Below, one piece after another: positions 1 to 8,861 of a stretch of DNA of 64,000 bases (position 1 is the stretch's first letter; the number at the start of each line of letters is the position of its first letter). Below the pieces are notes generated by a model. The model did no database searches and was not told the DNA's origin. It saw only the letters and a list, made by a program, of their open reading frames with translations. The translations under genes and the position numbers were made by a program. Source of the stretch: an uncultured Lachnospiraceae bacterium (lineage in GTDB: Bacteria > Bacillota > Clostridia > Lachnospirales > Lachnospiraceae); the NCBI GenBank assembly GCA_900315945.1, contig ONAZ01000003.1:209097-273096 (forward strand), written 5' to 3'.

Positions 1-759
1 GATTTCAAGTGCATCATCTTGATTCATATTATATATTTCAGTATAACTGATTAATTTTTCTTCACATATTTTTCTATAAAGTTTCAACAACAATTCCCTA
101 GCATATTCCTTACTATCATTCGGAACATATTTTATAGCTTCTTCAATTGCCGCCGGTCTCTTTGTATCATCTCTAAAATCATCAGATATTATTCTTTTTA
201 ATTCAAAATGCGTTGGATTAACTCTTCCGTTTTTTGTAAAAAATATATTATATGACTTCTCGTTATAACCTCCTACATCTTCAGGTCTTTCATATTTATT
301 AAGATCAATCAGTAGTTTCATCTGATCTTTTGGACCTGTTCTCTTTCTTGCATTTTTAGGTCGCATGTACACATCTCCATACAAGGATATAAACAATGAT
401 GTTAGTCTTTGTTGTCCATCAAGAACACCTATATCAGATATGGAAGTTTTTATATTTGTTAGTTTATATTTGATTCCATCTGCCACTTTAGAAGAATTAA
501 ATGTCACATCAGAAATAAATTGGCAAAAAGTAGTTTCGTCATCAACATTATTATCATCCAAATGCCAATACAAAAAAGTAGCAATAGGATATCCAAGCAA
601 AATTGAATCCCATAATTTTTCTATTTGAGGCAATGACCATACATACGATCTTTGAAATGCAGGTATAACATATTTATCTGACATAATATCCTGCATTGCC
701 TCGTATATTGTTATACTCTTTTCTTCAATTCGATTTTCTCGTATTTCATTTTCGTGCAT
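1..759 (-). CDS. DUF262 (GmrSD-like) protein, N-terminal part, cut by window edge
   Basis: The frame is open from an ATG at 757-759 to base 1, giving 253 residues without a stop, so the 3' end lies outside the window. The start follows an AGGAG ribosome site. Two hallmarks of the DUF262 / GmrSD N-terminal family are visible: IPAFQRSYVW near residue 32 and DGQQRLTSL near residue 116. In this family the domain has a ParB/Srx-like nucleotide-hydrolysing fold and is often fused to or paired with an HNH nuclease (DUF1524) in type IV restriction of modified phage DNA. Whether this copy carries a nuclease half cannot be seen. It is transcribed away from purH and may be the edge of a defence or accessory region. 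The family call is firm; the defence role is inferred. Confidence 0.88.
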   Translation of the reverse strand, partial: MHENEIRENRIEEKSITIYEAMQDIMSDKYVIPAFQRSYVWSLPQIEKLWDSILLGYPIATFLYWHLDDNNVDDETTFCQFISDVTFNSSKVADGIKYKLTNIKTSISDIGVLDGQQRLTSLFISLYGDVYMRPKNARKRTGPKDQMKLLIDLNKYERPEDVGGYNEKSYNIFFTKNGRVNPTHFELKRIISDDFRDDTKRPAAIEEAIKYVPNDSKEYARELLLKLYRKICEEKLISYTEIYNMNQDDALEI

Positions 760-882
760 TATATAATCTCCTATACATTTATCTCAATTAATATAAACAC
801 ATCAAAGTCACATTAATGAATAACATGAACTCTTATAAATAATATATATAGTGTTCTGAATGCAGCTTATATATACACTTTC

Positions 883-2061
883 TTAGTGATGGAACAGACG
901 GATGCCTGTAAAGGCCATTACCATATTATATTTATCACAAGTCTCAATAACATTATCATCTCTAATAGAGCCACCAGGTTCAGCAACGTATTTTACACCA
1001 CTTCTACTAGCTCTCTCAATATTATCTCCAAATGGGAAAAATGCATCAGAACCAAGTGCTACATTATCCATCTTATCTAGCCATGCACGCTTCTCTTCTC
1101 TTGTAAATACTTCTGGCTTAGTAGTAAATACATTCTCCCATGCACCATCAGATAAGATATCCATATAATCTTCACCAATATATAAGTCAATAGCATTATC
1201 TCTATCAACCCTCTTAACATCGTCCTTAAACGGAAGGTTAAGTACTTGTGGTGATTGACGAAGCCACCAATTGTCCGCCTTACTACCTGCTAGACGTGTA
1301 CAATGAATTCTAGACTGTTGTCCAGCACCAATACCAATTGCCTGACCATCTTTTGCATAACAAACTGAATTAGACTGAGTGTATTTAAGGGTAATCATAG
1401 AGATAGCAAGATCTATCTTAGCCTGCTTAGTTAAGTCTTTATTCTTAGTAACAATATTAGAAAAGAAATCATCATCGATTTTTAGTTCATTTCTTCCTTG
1501 TTCAAATGTTATTCCAAACACTTCTTTTCTCTCTAATTCTTTAGGAACATAATTCTCATCAATTTCAATTACGTTATAATTCCCCTTCTTCTTTTGCTTA
1601 AGAATTTCAAGAGCTTCATCAGTATACCCCGGTGCAATTACACCATCTGATACTTCTCTCTTAATAATAAGTGCAGTTTCTTTATCACACACATCAGAAA
1701 GAGAAATAAAATCACCAAATGATGACATTCTATCAGCACCTCTTGCTCTAGCATAAGCATTTGCAAGTGGAGTAAACTCAAAATCCATATCATCCACCCA
1801 GTAAATCTTCTTCTCAACATCAGATAAAGGTAGACCTACAGCAGCTCCAGCAGGAGATACATGTTTAAATGATGTAGCTGCAGGAAGACCTGTAGCTTTC
1901 TTAAGCTCTTTAACAAGTTGCCAACCATTAAAAGCATCAAGGAAATTAATATATCCTGGCTTACCGCTAAGTACTTTAATTGGAAGTTCGCCTTCTTCCA
2001 TAAATATTCTAGATGGCTTCTGATTTGGATTGCAGCCATATTTTAATTCTAATTCCTTCAT
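883..2061 (-). CDS. purH: Stand-alone AICAR transformylase (PurH C-terminal activity)
   Basis: It catalyses formyl transfer from 10-formyl-THF to AICAR, the ninth step of purine synthesis. The 392-residue protein is only the transformylase half of bifunctional PurH; the MGS-like IMP cyclohydrolase half is absent. The catalytic Lys-His pair sits in FKHVSPAGAAVG (K66, H67), followed by AYARARGADR, and the protein ends in RLFHH. The sequence resembles the eukaryotic ATIC transformylase domain more than the usual bacterial PurH. An in-frame start six codons upstream lies before the GGAGG site, so I chose the ATG at 2061, which GGAGG precedes properly. It lies 45 bp downstream of the PurO-type cyclohydrolase gene, which supplies the missing activity. 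The pair is very probably co-transcribed. Confidence 0.93.
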   Translation of the reverse strand: MKELELKYGCNPNQKPSRIFMEEGELPIKVLSGKPGYINFLDAFNGWQLVKELKKATGLPAATSFKHVSPAGAAVGLPLSDVEKKIYWVDDMDFEFTPLANAYARARGADRMSSFGDFISLSDVCDKETALIIKREVSDGVIAPGYTDEALEILKQKKKGNYNVIEIDENYVPKELERKEVFGITFEQGRNELKIDDDFFSNIVTKNKDLTKQAKIDLAISMITLKYTQSNSVCYAKDGQAIGIGAGQQSRIHCTRLAGSKADNWWLRQSPQVLNLPFKDDVKRVDRDNAIDLYIGEDYMDILSDGAWENVFTTKPEVFTREEKRAWLDKMDNVALGSDAFFPFGDNIERASRSGVKYVAEPGGSIRDDNVIETCDKYNMVMAFTGIRLFHH

Positions 2062-2106
2062 TACAATTCCTCCTAACATAGTATTATTGCCTTCTCGCGA
2101 AGCAAT

Positions 2107-2820
2107 CTACTTATTCTTATTAACTATTCTACTCTCATATGTGCCATCAGCTATATTAATATATCTTACGAAGAGTGATACTTTATTATCTTCGTTAAGG
2201 TTGTCCCACAACAACTTTGTATATTCATCAATATCATCACATGTATCAATAAGCTTAGGCTCTCCTTCGAAGCTTGGAAGAGGATTGCCATCTTGCATAT
2301 ATGTATGTATGAAATGGCCTTCACCACTTACTGGATTCTCGTATGCAAATGTATATCTGTTACAAGCCTCACTATTACCATTGTTACTCTTAAGAATAGA
2401 CATAGCATAGTTAAATGAACCATTGTCAATGTGCATAATACCAGAAATTCTTGGTGTGAAGTTAGGTCCATCCGGTTCAAACTCGCGACATCTAAGGGAT
2501 TGTTCAAAAGTCTGTTGCTTATCCATACCTTCATAGATTGTATCTGTTTGGTCACCATTAGTAACAATAGTTTTATTACCAAGCACTCTGACAGGTGCAT
2601 AGATAATAAGACTTGGATCTTCTAATTTTGACTCATCAAAAGCCTTTGTTCTAATGCCTTCACCATCTTCAACAAATACGCGGTTACGACTATTAGAGCT
2701 TCTTCCCATAATAAAATATCCAGTTACAGCGAACTTACCATTAGGTGATTTACCAATGATTATTCCTCTGCCAGGATACGCGTTATTAGATAATTCATTT
2801 GCAATAGATAATTTTTTCAT
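2107..2820 (-). CDS. purO: PurO-type IMP cyclohydrolase
   Basis: The 237-residue protein begins MKKLSIANELSNNAYPGRG and carries the GRGIIIG and GYFIMGRSSNSRNR stretches expected of the IMP_cyclohyd family, first known from archaeal PurO. It closes FAICAR to IMP, the last step of the pathway. It lies just upstream of the transformylase-only purH gene, so the two genes together replace one bifunctional PurH. The ATG at 2820 follows AGGAGAG. A terminator hairpin at 2871-2905 separates it from ung, so transcription should begin in the roughly 50 bp between them. The alternative, an unrelated protein, is unlikely given the context. Confidence 0.88.
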   Translation of the reverse strand: MKKLSIANELSNNAYPGRGIIIGKSPNGKFAVTGYFIMGRSSNSRNRVFVEDGEGIRTKAFDESKLEDPSLIIYAPVRVLGNKTIVTNGDQTDTIYEGMDKQQTFEQSLRCREFEPDGPNFTPRISGIMHIDNGSFNYAMSILKSNNGNSEACNRYTFAYENPVSGEGHFIHTYMQDGNPLPSFEGEPKLIDTCDDIDEYTKLLWDNLNEDNKVSLFVRYINIADGTYESRIVNKNK

Positions 2821-2870
2821 AAATTCTCTCCTATATAATCTTATAATACTGCCAAGTCACATTATAACAC

Positions 2871-2905
2871 AAAAATACACCTAAGGCATATAGTCTTAGG
2901 TGTAT
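2871..2905 (-). terminator. Intrinsic terminator after ung
   Basis: A perfect 11-bp stem (2875-2885 with 2895-2905) is followed on the minus strand by a run of five T. It ends the acidic-protein/hisH/hisF/ung transcript. Confidence 0.85.
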
Positions 2906-2945
2906 TATCATAACATTTAACGGAAACGAGGCATATTATTCACAG

Positions 2946-3608
2946 TTATTTCACATTATAATTTTCTTTCAAAAACTGATTATATTTCTTAAAATGATTA
3001 TTGCCAAAGAATCCCCTACTTGCAGATAAAGGACTAGGATGTGCAGATTCTAGAATATAAGCTTTAGGATTAGTAATAAGGCTCTTTTTACTACGAGCAA
3101 AATTCCCCCAAAGCATATAACAGATTGGACGATTAATTGTGTTAATGTACTTTATTACATTATCAGTAAAAATCTCCCATCCATGGCCTTTATGGGAGTT
3201 AGCTTCACCTTCTCTAACAGTTAATACATTGTTAAGGAGAAATATCCCTTCATTAGCCCAGGATGTCAAATCACCACTTTCTGGCATTTTTACATTGAAT
3301 TCCATCTCAATCTCTTTATAAATGTTACGAAGTGATGGAGGCTTTATTACACCTTTAGGCACAGAAAAAGCAAGACCCATAGCTTGATTTTTTTCATGAT
3401 ATGGATCTTGACCTATAATTACTAGTTTTATATCTTCAACATCTGTAAGCTCAAATGCCTTAAAAACATTTTCCTTTGGCGGATAAATTGTATTAATTGA
3501 ATATTCATTTTCTACAAATGACATCAATTCTTTGTAATAATCCTGTCTTTTTTGTTCTTCAAAGAAAGGCTTCCACCCATTATTAATATTAGAGTCTAAC
3601 TGGAACAT
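2946..3608 (-). CDS. ung: Uracil-DNA glycosylase
   Basis: It removes uracil from DNA to start base-excision repair. The family-1 UDG motifs are intact: GQDPYH with the catalytic Asp at residue 68 and the water-activating loop HPSPLSA with His190. The length of 220 residues is normal. Its first 20 bases overlap the end of hisF, so translation is probably coupled and the gene belongs to the hisH-hisF transcript. The link between a repair enzyme and histidine genes looks like operon convenience rather than shared function. A strong terminator follows at 2871-2905. Confidence 0.97.
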   Translation of the reverse strand: MFQLDSNINNGWKPFFEEQKRQDYYKELMSFVENEYSINTIYPPKENVFKAFELTDVEDIKLVIIGQDPYHEKNQAMGLAFSVPKGVIKPPSLRNIYKEIEMEFNVKMPESGDLTSWANEGIFLLNNVLTVREGEANSHKGHGWEIFTDNVIKYINTINRPICYMLWGNFARSKKSLITNPKAYILESAHPSPLSASRGFFGNNHFKKYNQFLKENYNVK

Positions 3609-4347
3609 CGTTTTCCCTCAAATAATTCTTTAAATCCAATATTTCAAGTTCTTTATAGTGAAATAAACTTGCTGCAAGAGCAGCATCTGCACCACCTACA
3701 GTTAACGCATCAAGAAAATGTTCTTTTGTTCCTGCACCTCCAGATGCAATAACAGGAATAGATACATTCGAAGAAATTGCTTTGGTAAGCTCAATATCAT
3801 AACCGGCTTTGGTTCCATCACAATCCATACTAGTAAGAAGTATCTCACCTGCTCCACGCTTCTCTGCTTCAATAGCCCAAGAAATCGCATCAATACCACA
3901 ATCTATTCGTCCACCATGTTTATAGATATTCCATCCACCTTCATTTCTTCTCTTAGCATCAATTGCTACAACAACACATTGAGAGCCAAATTGATTAGAC
4001 GCGTCAGTAATTAGAGAAGGATTATCAATTGCTGAGGAATTAATGCTAATCTTATCAGCCCCTTCTCTTAGAAGAAGCTTAAAGTCATCAACTGTTCTAA
4101 TTCCTCCCCCAACAGTAAATGGAATAAAGACATTTGCTGCAACATCTCTTACCATGTCTACAACAGTCTCTCTTCTATCAGAACTTGCTGTAATATCAAG
4201 AAAAACCACTTCATCAGCCCCTGCTTTATCATATGCCTTAGCAACACTTACAGGATCTCCAGCGTCTTTCAAATCAACAAAATTTATTCCTTTAACAACT
4301 CTACCATCCTTAACATCAAGACATGGTATAATTCTCTTAGTATGCAT
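3589..4347 (-). CDS. hisF: Imidazole glycerol phosphate synthase, cyclase subunit
   Basis: HisF is the (beta/alpha)8 barrel that uses ammonia from HisH to turn PRFAR into imidazole glycerol phosphate and AICAR; the AICAR can feed the purine pathway encoded at 0.9-2.8 kb. The catalytic Asp is in IIPCLD (D11) and a second in VVVAIDAKR. The frame runs 25 codons further upstream inside hisH, but [11 protein letters not shown] is the conserved N-terminus, so I start at 4347, one base after the hisH stop. The resulting 252 residues match the family. It overlaps ung by 20 bases. No other his genes are in the window. Confidence 0.96.
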   Translation of the reverse strand: MHTKRIIPCLDVKDGRVVKGINFVDLKDAGDPVSVAKAYDKAGADEVVFLDITASSDRRETVVDMVRDVAANVFIPFTVGGGIRTVDDFKLLLREGADKISINSSAIDNPSLITDASNQFGSQCVVVAIDAKRRNEGGWNIYKHGGRIDCGIDAISWAIEAEKRGAGEILLTSMDCDGTKAGYDIELTKAISSNVSIPVIASGGAGTKEHFLDALTVGGADAALAASLFHYKELEILDLKNYLRENDVPVRL

Positions 4348-4348
4348 T

Positions 4349-4954
4349 CTAAATCTCCGTAAAATTCTTAAGTATCTTAAGCCCAACATCAGAGCTTTTC
4401 TCTGGATGAAACTGACATGCAAAAATATTATTTTTTTCTATAGAAGCATGAACATTTACACCATAATCGCAAGTTGCAGTTACAATACTTTCATCCTTGG
4501 CTTTAAGATAATAAGAATGAACAAAATACACAAATGATTCTTCTGAAATCCCTTTAAATAGTCTTCCTTCATTTGGAAAATTCAAAGAATTCCATCCAAT
4601 ATGAGGCACTTTAAGATTATCATTTTCTGGAAATCTAACAATCTCACCTTCTAGAAGGGATAACCCCTTAACATTAGGGCTTTCCATAGATTGTTCAAAT
4701 AAAAGTTGTAATCCAAGACAAACACCTAGAAATGGAATATTCTTACTACACACTTCAAAAATTGCTTTGTCAAGTTCATACTTTCTAAGTTCATTAATGG
4801 CATATTCAAAGGAACCTACACCAGGAAGAACTACCCTATCTGCATTAAGTATCTCATGAAAATCCCTTGTACATATAACGTTCTCACCTATATGCTCAAA
4901 GGCTTTCTGTACACTTTTCAAATTGCCAGCATTATAATCAATTATTGCTACCAT
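4349..4954 (-). CDS. hisH: Imidazole glycerol phosphate synthase, glutamine amidotransferase subunit
   Basis: HisH hydrolyses glutamine and channels ammonia to HisF. The class-I triad is present: Cys79 in FLGVCLGLQ, and His183 and Glu185 in CQFHPEKS. The length of 201 residues is normal. The ATG at 4954 lies inside the 3' end of the preceding acidic-protein gene (17-base overlap), and its stop precedes the hisF ATG by one base. The three genes are therefore tightly packed and probably translationally coupled. The amidotransferase fold also resembles PdxT, but the adjacent hisF settles the identity. Confidence 0.96.
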   Translation of the reverse strand: MVAIIDYNAGNLKSVQKAFEHIGENVICTRDFHEILNADRVVLPGVGSFEYAINELRKYELDKAIFEVCSKNIPFLGVCLGLQLLFEQSMESPNVKGLSLLEGEIVRFPENDNLKVPHIGWNSLNFPNEGRLFKGISEESFVYFVHSYYLKAKDESIVTATCDYGVNVHASIEKNNIFACQFHPEKSSDVGLKILKNFTEI

Positions 4955-7040
4955 TACTATCCATTCCTAACGCTTTAAGCTTATCATTAATTGCCACAGT
5001 ATATTTTGTTCTACCTTTTATCTCGTAAAGCTTAGCAGCTTCATCTTTTGATGTACCAAATTGATCTTTTAATTGTCCAACAATCATTGATTCAACCCCA
5101 TCATACTCAGCAGTAATACCATATTCCTTGGCTTTCTCATAATTCTCATTATATCTTCCAACACCAACTACAAGAGCATCAAATGCATTCATGTAATCTT
5201 TCTTTGCCATAAATGTATCATACTCTTTCTTCTTATTCTGCAAATCTGCTAAAAGACGGGCTTTATTAAGTATTTCTGTATCTTCTTCAGATAGAGAACT
5301 AATGCCAGCCAAACTATTATAGGCATCAATATAATTGCCTTGTGAGTATAAGCTTTTTGCTTCACTAATAGCACTTCTTTTACTGAAAATATTACTTCCA
5401 ATTATTAAGAGCGCAACTAAAGTTCCAACAAGTAATACGAATACAACAAGTACTTTGATTGGTATTTTATTAGATTTATCACTTTGCAAAAATGTTGCAA
5501 GTTTTCCAGGTTTTTTCTCTTGTTTTGCCTTTTCTGCTTTTGCAGCAGCTTTTGCGGCTTTCTTTTCTTCCTTTGCAGCCTTCTTAGCAGCCTTCTTTTC
5601 AGCTTTAGCCTCGGCTTTTGCTTGCTTTTTAGCTAATTCCTCAGCTTCCTCTTCATCCATTTCTTCAAGAATCTTCTTATTCTCTTCAGTAGTATCTTCT
5701 ACTTCATTCTTAGCGGCAACATCAAGAATTTCTTTCTCTTCTTCACCTTCGCCTTTTTTCTTTTTCTTGAAGATTCCTTTGATTTTATCAATTAAGCTAA
5801 CCTTTTCTTTAGGTTCTTCTTCACTTACACTTTCAGATGATTTCTCTGCTTTATCAGCTGATTCTTCAAAGGCATCTCTTGCTTCATCAAGTTCAATATC
5901 ATTCTCGTCAGCATTAAGAAGATCGCCTATGTCAGACATACCTTCTTCCCCTTCTAAAAGGGCATCAAGATCAGCATTCTCATCAACTAAAGAAACACCT
6001 TCTTCATTTACTTCTATAGCATCAGCTTCATCATGTTCATCACTTTGGTACTCCTTAGAGAGTATAGAATCGTCATCACCAGACTCATTATCACCTGATT
6101 TGTCATCATCTCCAACGATGTTCTCTACCTCATCTAAAATATCAAGAAGTTCCTGGCTATTAGCAATATCTTCGTTACTGGTTCCATCTTCTGAATCACT
6201 ACTTTCAGCACTTTCTTCAGTAGAAGAACTTGCCTCCTCTGAAGAATCTTCACCTAAAGCAGCTAATAATTCTTCTGCATCCTCTGCAGAGGTATCTACT
6301 TCTTCTTTTGTCTCAGCTTCTTCTGTTGAGCCAGCTTCTTCTATTGAGTCAGCTTCATCTTCTGTCTCTGATTCAGATTCTGATTCTTCCATATCATCAG
6401 ATTGGGTTTTCGGCTCATCATTTTCAACTGCTTCTTCATCATTTACAGCTTCTTCAGATGACTCTTCACTATCAGAATCTTCAACTATCGATTCTTCACT
6501 TGTCACTTCTTCATTAGATTCTTCAGAAGAACCTGCTTCAGATTCTAATTCACTTGAGATTTCATCAAATGTCTTAATTGGATCATTTTCTTCTTCAGAA
6601 GATTCTTCTCTATCAACATCTTCTATACTTATATCATCAGAATCTACTCCATCTTCTTCCATAAGCGAACGAATAAATTCACTTCCTGCATCATCAGGGA
6701 TTTCTTCACCACGTTGAAATCTCTCTTCTTCATCATCTATTTCCTGCTCGAATTCACGAATAAAATCATCCGCTGAGCCAGATGAGAGTTCTTCTTCAAA
6801 ATCCTTTAAGAAGTCTGCTTCTGAGAAAGCCTTTCTCAAATTATCATGAGACATTTTCTTAGGCTTAAAGTTACCAATTCCTGTAGCAGACATAAAATCA
6901 TCATTAGGGTCAATACTACTCATGTCAGCAATTTTTGCTTTGATGCTTTCTTCTTCATCTACGCGAGCTTTCTCGACATTTGTCTTAGCTTCATTTATTG
7001 AATTTAATAATCCGTCTAAATAATCTTCAGAATTAGGCAA
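4938..7040 (-). CDS. Highly acidic single-pass membrane protein of unknown function
   Basis: I do not recognise this 700-residue protein. Residues 1 to about 430 are dominated by Glu, Asp and Ser and look disordered. Residues about 440-520 are a Lys/Ala/Glu-rich probable coiled coil. One membrane segment lies at about 526-552 (VLVVFVLLVGTLVALLIIG). The last 148 residues form helical, TPR-like repeats (SLYSQGNYIDAYNSL and similar). With no signal peptide the acidic part is predicted cytoplasmic and the repeat part outside. The start is a TTG at 7040 preceded by GGAGGATATTAA; no ATG fits. It is the first gene of the hisH-hisF-ung string and overlaps hisH by 17 bases. A scaffold role is possible but unproven. 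Confidence 0.88.
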   Translation of the reverse strand: MPNSEDYLDGLLNSINEAKTNVEKARVDEEESIKAKIADMSSIDPNDDFMSATGIGNFKPKKMSHDNLRKAFSEADFLKDFEEELSSGSADDFIREFEQEIDDEEERFQRGEEIPDDAGSEFIRSLMEEDGVDSDDISIEDVDREESSEEENDPIKTFDEISSELESEAGSSEESNEEVTSEESIVEDSDSEESSEEAVNDEEAVENDEPKTQSDDMEESESESETEDEADSIEEAGSTEEAETKEEVDTSAEDAEELLAALGEDSSEEASSSTEESAESSDSEDGTSNEDIANSQELLDILDEVENIVGDDDKSGDNESGDDDSILSKEYQSDEHDEADAIEVNEEGVSLVDENADLDALLEGEEGMSDIGDLLNADENDIELDEARDAFEESADKAEKSSESVSEEEPKEKVSLIDKIKGIFKKKKKGEGEEEKEILDVAAKNEVEDTTEENKKILEEMDEEEAEELAKKQAKAEAKAEKKAAKKAAKEEKKAAKAAAKAEKAKQEKKPGKLATFLQSDKSNKIPIKVLVVFVLLVGTLVALLIIGSNIFSKRSAISEAKSLYSQGNYIDAYNSLAGISSLSEEDTEILNKARLLADLQNKKKEYDTFMAKKDYMNAFDALVVGVGRYNENYEKAKEYGITAEYDGVESMIVGQLKDQFGTSKDEAAKLYEIKGRTKYTVAINDKLKALGMDSNGSNN

Positions 7041-7069
7041 ATTAATATCCTCCAGTATTATTAATAATC

Positions 7070-7104
7070 AAAAACAAGGGATGTGATAAACCACACCCCC
7101 TTGA
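7070..7104 (-). terminator. Probable intrinsic terminator after cheV
   Basis: CAAGGG-ATGTG (7075-7085) pairs imperfectly with CACACCCCCTTG (7092-7103), followed on the minus strand by a T-rich stretch (TTTTTGATTATT). It closes the long psd-to-cheV gene string. Confidence 0.6.
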
Positions 7105-7118
7105 TAATCACATTAATA

Positions 7119-8033
7119 TTATCTTTCTTTCTCATATTTCTCAATCAAACTATCCACAGCCTCAACGAGTTTACCAATCTCAGGTTTTGTAAGCTGTGCG
7201 TCTGCTCCCAAGGATTCACCTTTTCTTCTAATCTGGTCATTGATAAGAGATGAGAAAATTACAACAGGTATCTTTCTCATTAAAGTATCATCCTTAACCA
7301 GCTTCGTTAATCTATGACCATCCATAAGCGGCATCTCTATATCAGTGATAACACAATGAACATCTTCAAGAACAGTGCCAGCATCTTTAAGTTCACAAAG
7401 TTTATCCCAAGCCTCTTGACCATTATCATTAATAATAAGCTTAGTATAACCTGCTTTCTTCAAGCACTCAATAATAAGCTTCTGTAATAGTGCAGAATCT
7501 TCAGCAATAAGGATTGGAGACTCTGATCTATCTTTTGATTCGTATTGATCCATGTCAGATACTTTAAGGCCTGTCTCTGGGTTAATATCTGATACAATCT
7601 TCTCGAAATCAAGAATTACAACAAGTCTATCAGATAATTTGATAACACCTGTAGAAACTCCCGAATCATCTGAACTAATAGTTGAATCAGGCTTAATTAT
7701 TTCTTCCCATGACACACGATGAATTCCCAATACTTCATCAACATGAAATGCTGTATTAAGACTATTGAAGTTAGTAATAATGAATAAGCCATCATTATCA
7801 TACTTGTCTTCTAATCCAAGACACTTCCTTAAGTTAATTACAGAAATCATTGTATCTCTCGGCATAAATATACCTTCAATACAAGGATGAGCATTAGGAA
7901 CAGGTGTTACTGGTTGATAGAGAAGAATCTCATTAATCTTTGCAACATTAATCCCATAAAAATTACTACCCGCTCTAAATTCAAGAATTTCTAATTCATT
8001 AGTTCCTGACTCTAGTAAAATATTTGTATCCAT
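7119..8033 (-). CDS. cheV: Chemotaxis coupling/response-regulator protein CheV
   Basis: The protein joins a CheW-like domain (residues about 10-150) to a receiver domain (about 172-300). The receiver shows the acidic pocket in PILIAEDSALL, the phospho-acceptor Asp in CVITDIEMP and the conserved Lys in QLTKPE. CheV couples chemoreceptors to CheA and takes part in adaptation after phosphorylation by CheA. The length of 304 residues is typical. The start follows AGGAGGAG closely. It is the last gene of a string that includes a two-component system and a lipoprotein, 18 bp after the lipoprotein. With the MCP at 17.2-18.9 kb it indicates a motile cell. No flagellar genes are in this window. Confidence 0.95.
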   Translation of the reverse strand: MDTNILLESGTNELEILEFRAGSNFYGINVAKINEILLYQPVTPVPNAHPCIEGIFMPRDTMISVINLRKCLGLEDKYDNDGLFIITNFNSLNTAFHVDEVLGIHRVSWEEIIKPDSTISSDDSGVSTGVIKLSDRLVVILDFEKIVSDINPETGLKVSDMDQYESKDRSESPILIAEDSALLQKLIIECLKKAGYTKLIINDNGQEAWDKLCELKDAGTVLEDVHCVITDIEMPLMDGHRLTKLVKDDTLMRKIPVVIFSSLINDQIRRKGESLGADAQLTKPEIGKLVEAVDSLIEKYEKER

Positions 8034-8051
8034 CTACACTCCTCCTGATGC

Positions 8052-8768
8052 TTATAATGTTATGTTGTTAGTGCTTCCATTAACAATACATTGTAAAGCA
8101 GCACTTTGAATATTAGCTAAAATATCGCTTTTAAATTGGAATAATAATACCAATTCTTTGCTTTCATTTGGTTTTAATGTGCCTTTATACGTCGATAAAT
8201 CTTCAGGCATCAATGTCATCTCATTGCTTGCAGTTGCTGATCCATTAATAGTTGCTTTGAATTTAGGATTCTTAGATATAACATCAATAGGAACATCAGC
8301 ACCGCTTGTATTAGTCATAACAAATTTCATAACTAAAAATTTATTACCTGCCGCAGGGCTCATATCATATATTGCAGTTGTATAATTATCCTTTACTTCG
8401 TTGCCAGAATATTTAATATCTACACCTGCAATACCAAGCGCTGTTGCAAGTGGTACAGGTGGTGTCTGTTGTTGAGCCTGTTTATCACCTGACTTAGAAG
8501 AAGAGGAATTAGTTGTAGCTTGTGTAGCATTCGCTTTAGCTTCTTTTTCGGCTTTAGCCTTAGCATCTTCTTCTACTTTCTTTTTATCTGAATCATCTAT
8601 ATAGACAACACCATCTTTTTGTTTTGTATTGTACTTAGCTACCATTTTTGCTGAATATGATGAAATTGCTTCTGTATCTTTCTCAGATAATGTAGGCATC
8701 ATCTCGCATCCACAAAAGCAAATACATACAGCACATACAAGGATTCCAAGAATAATTTTATTATTCAT
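8052..8768 (-). CDS. Lipoprotein with C-terminal DUF4352-like domain
   Basis: The 238-residue protein has a lipoprotein signal ending in the lipobox FCGC near residue 21, so it should be anchored on the outer face of the membrane. A Lys/Ala/Gln/Ser-rich linker (about residues 68-105) precedes a C-terminal domain with the pattern KFLVMKFVMTNTSG, typical of the immunoglobulin-like DUF4352/telokin-like domains of Firmicutes lipoproteins. Their ligands are mostly unknown. It lies between the histidine kinase and cheV genes, so it might act near the sensor, but that is inference from position only. The domain assignment is moderate and the lipoprotein call strong. Confidence 0.85.
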   Translation of the reverse strand: MNNKIILGILVCAVCICFCGCEMMPTLSEKDTEAISSYSAKMVAKYNTKQKDGVVYIDDSDKKKVEEDAKAKAEKEAKANATQATTNSSSSKSGDKQAQQQTPPVPLATALGIAGVDIKYSGNEVKDNYTTAIYDMSPAAGNKFLVMKFVMTNTSGADVPIDVISKNPKFKATINGSATASNEMTLMPEDLSTYKGTLKPNESKELVLLFQFKSDILANIQSAALQCIVNGSTNNITL

Positions 8769-8861
8769 GTCTTACTCCGTATCCAAAATATAATCCTACT
8801 ATAATTTATGTTATCATTTTAGGCATCAATATTCAACAAAAATATACAAAATAATCACAAA

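Noticed and set aside
365..628. 87-residue open frame on the plus strand
   Set aside because: It lies antisense inside the DUF262 gene, which has clear family motifs in the other strand.
5335..6717. 460-residue Ser-rich open frame on the plus strand
   Set aside because: It is the antisense of the acidic Glu/Asp/Ser-rich gene; TC-rich codons read backwards avoid stops. No ribosome site or family match, and the minus-strand frame joins hisH properly.
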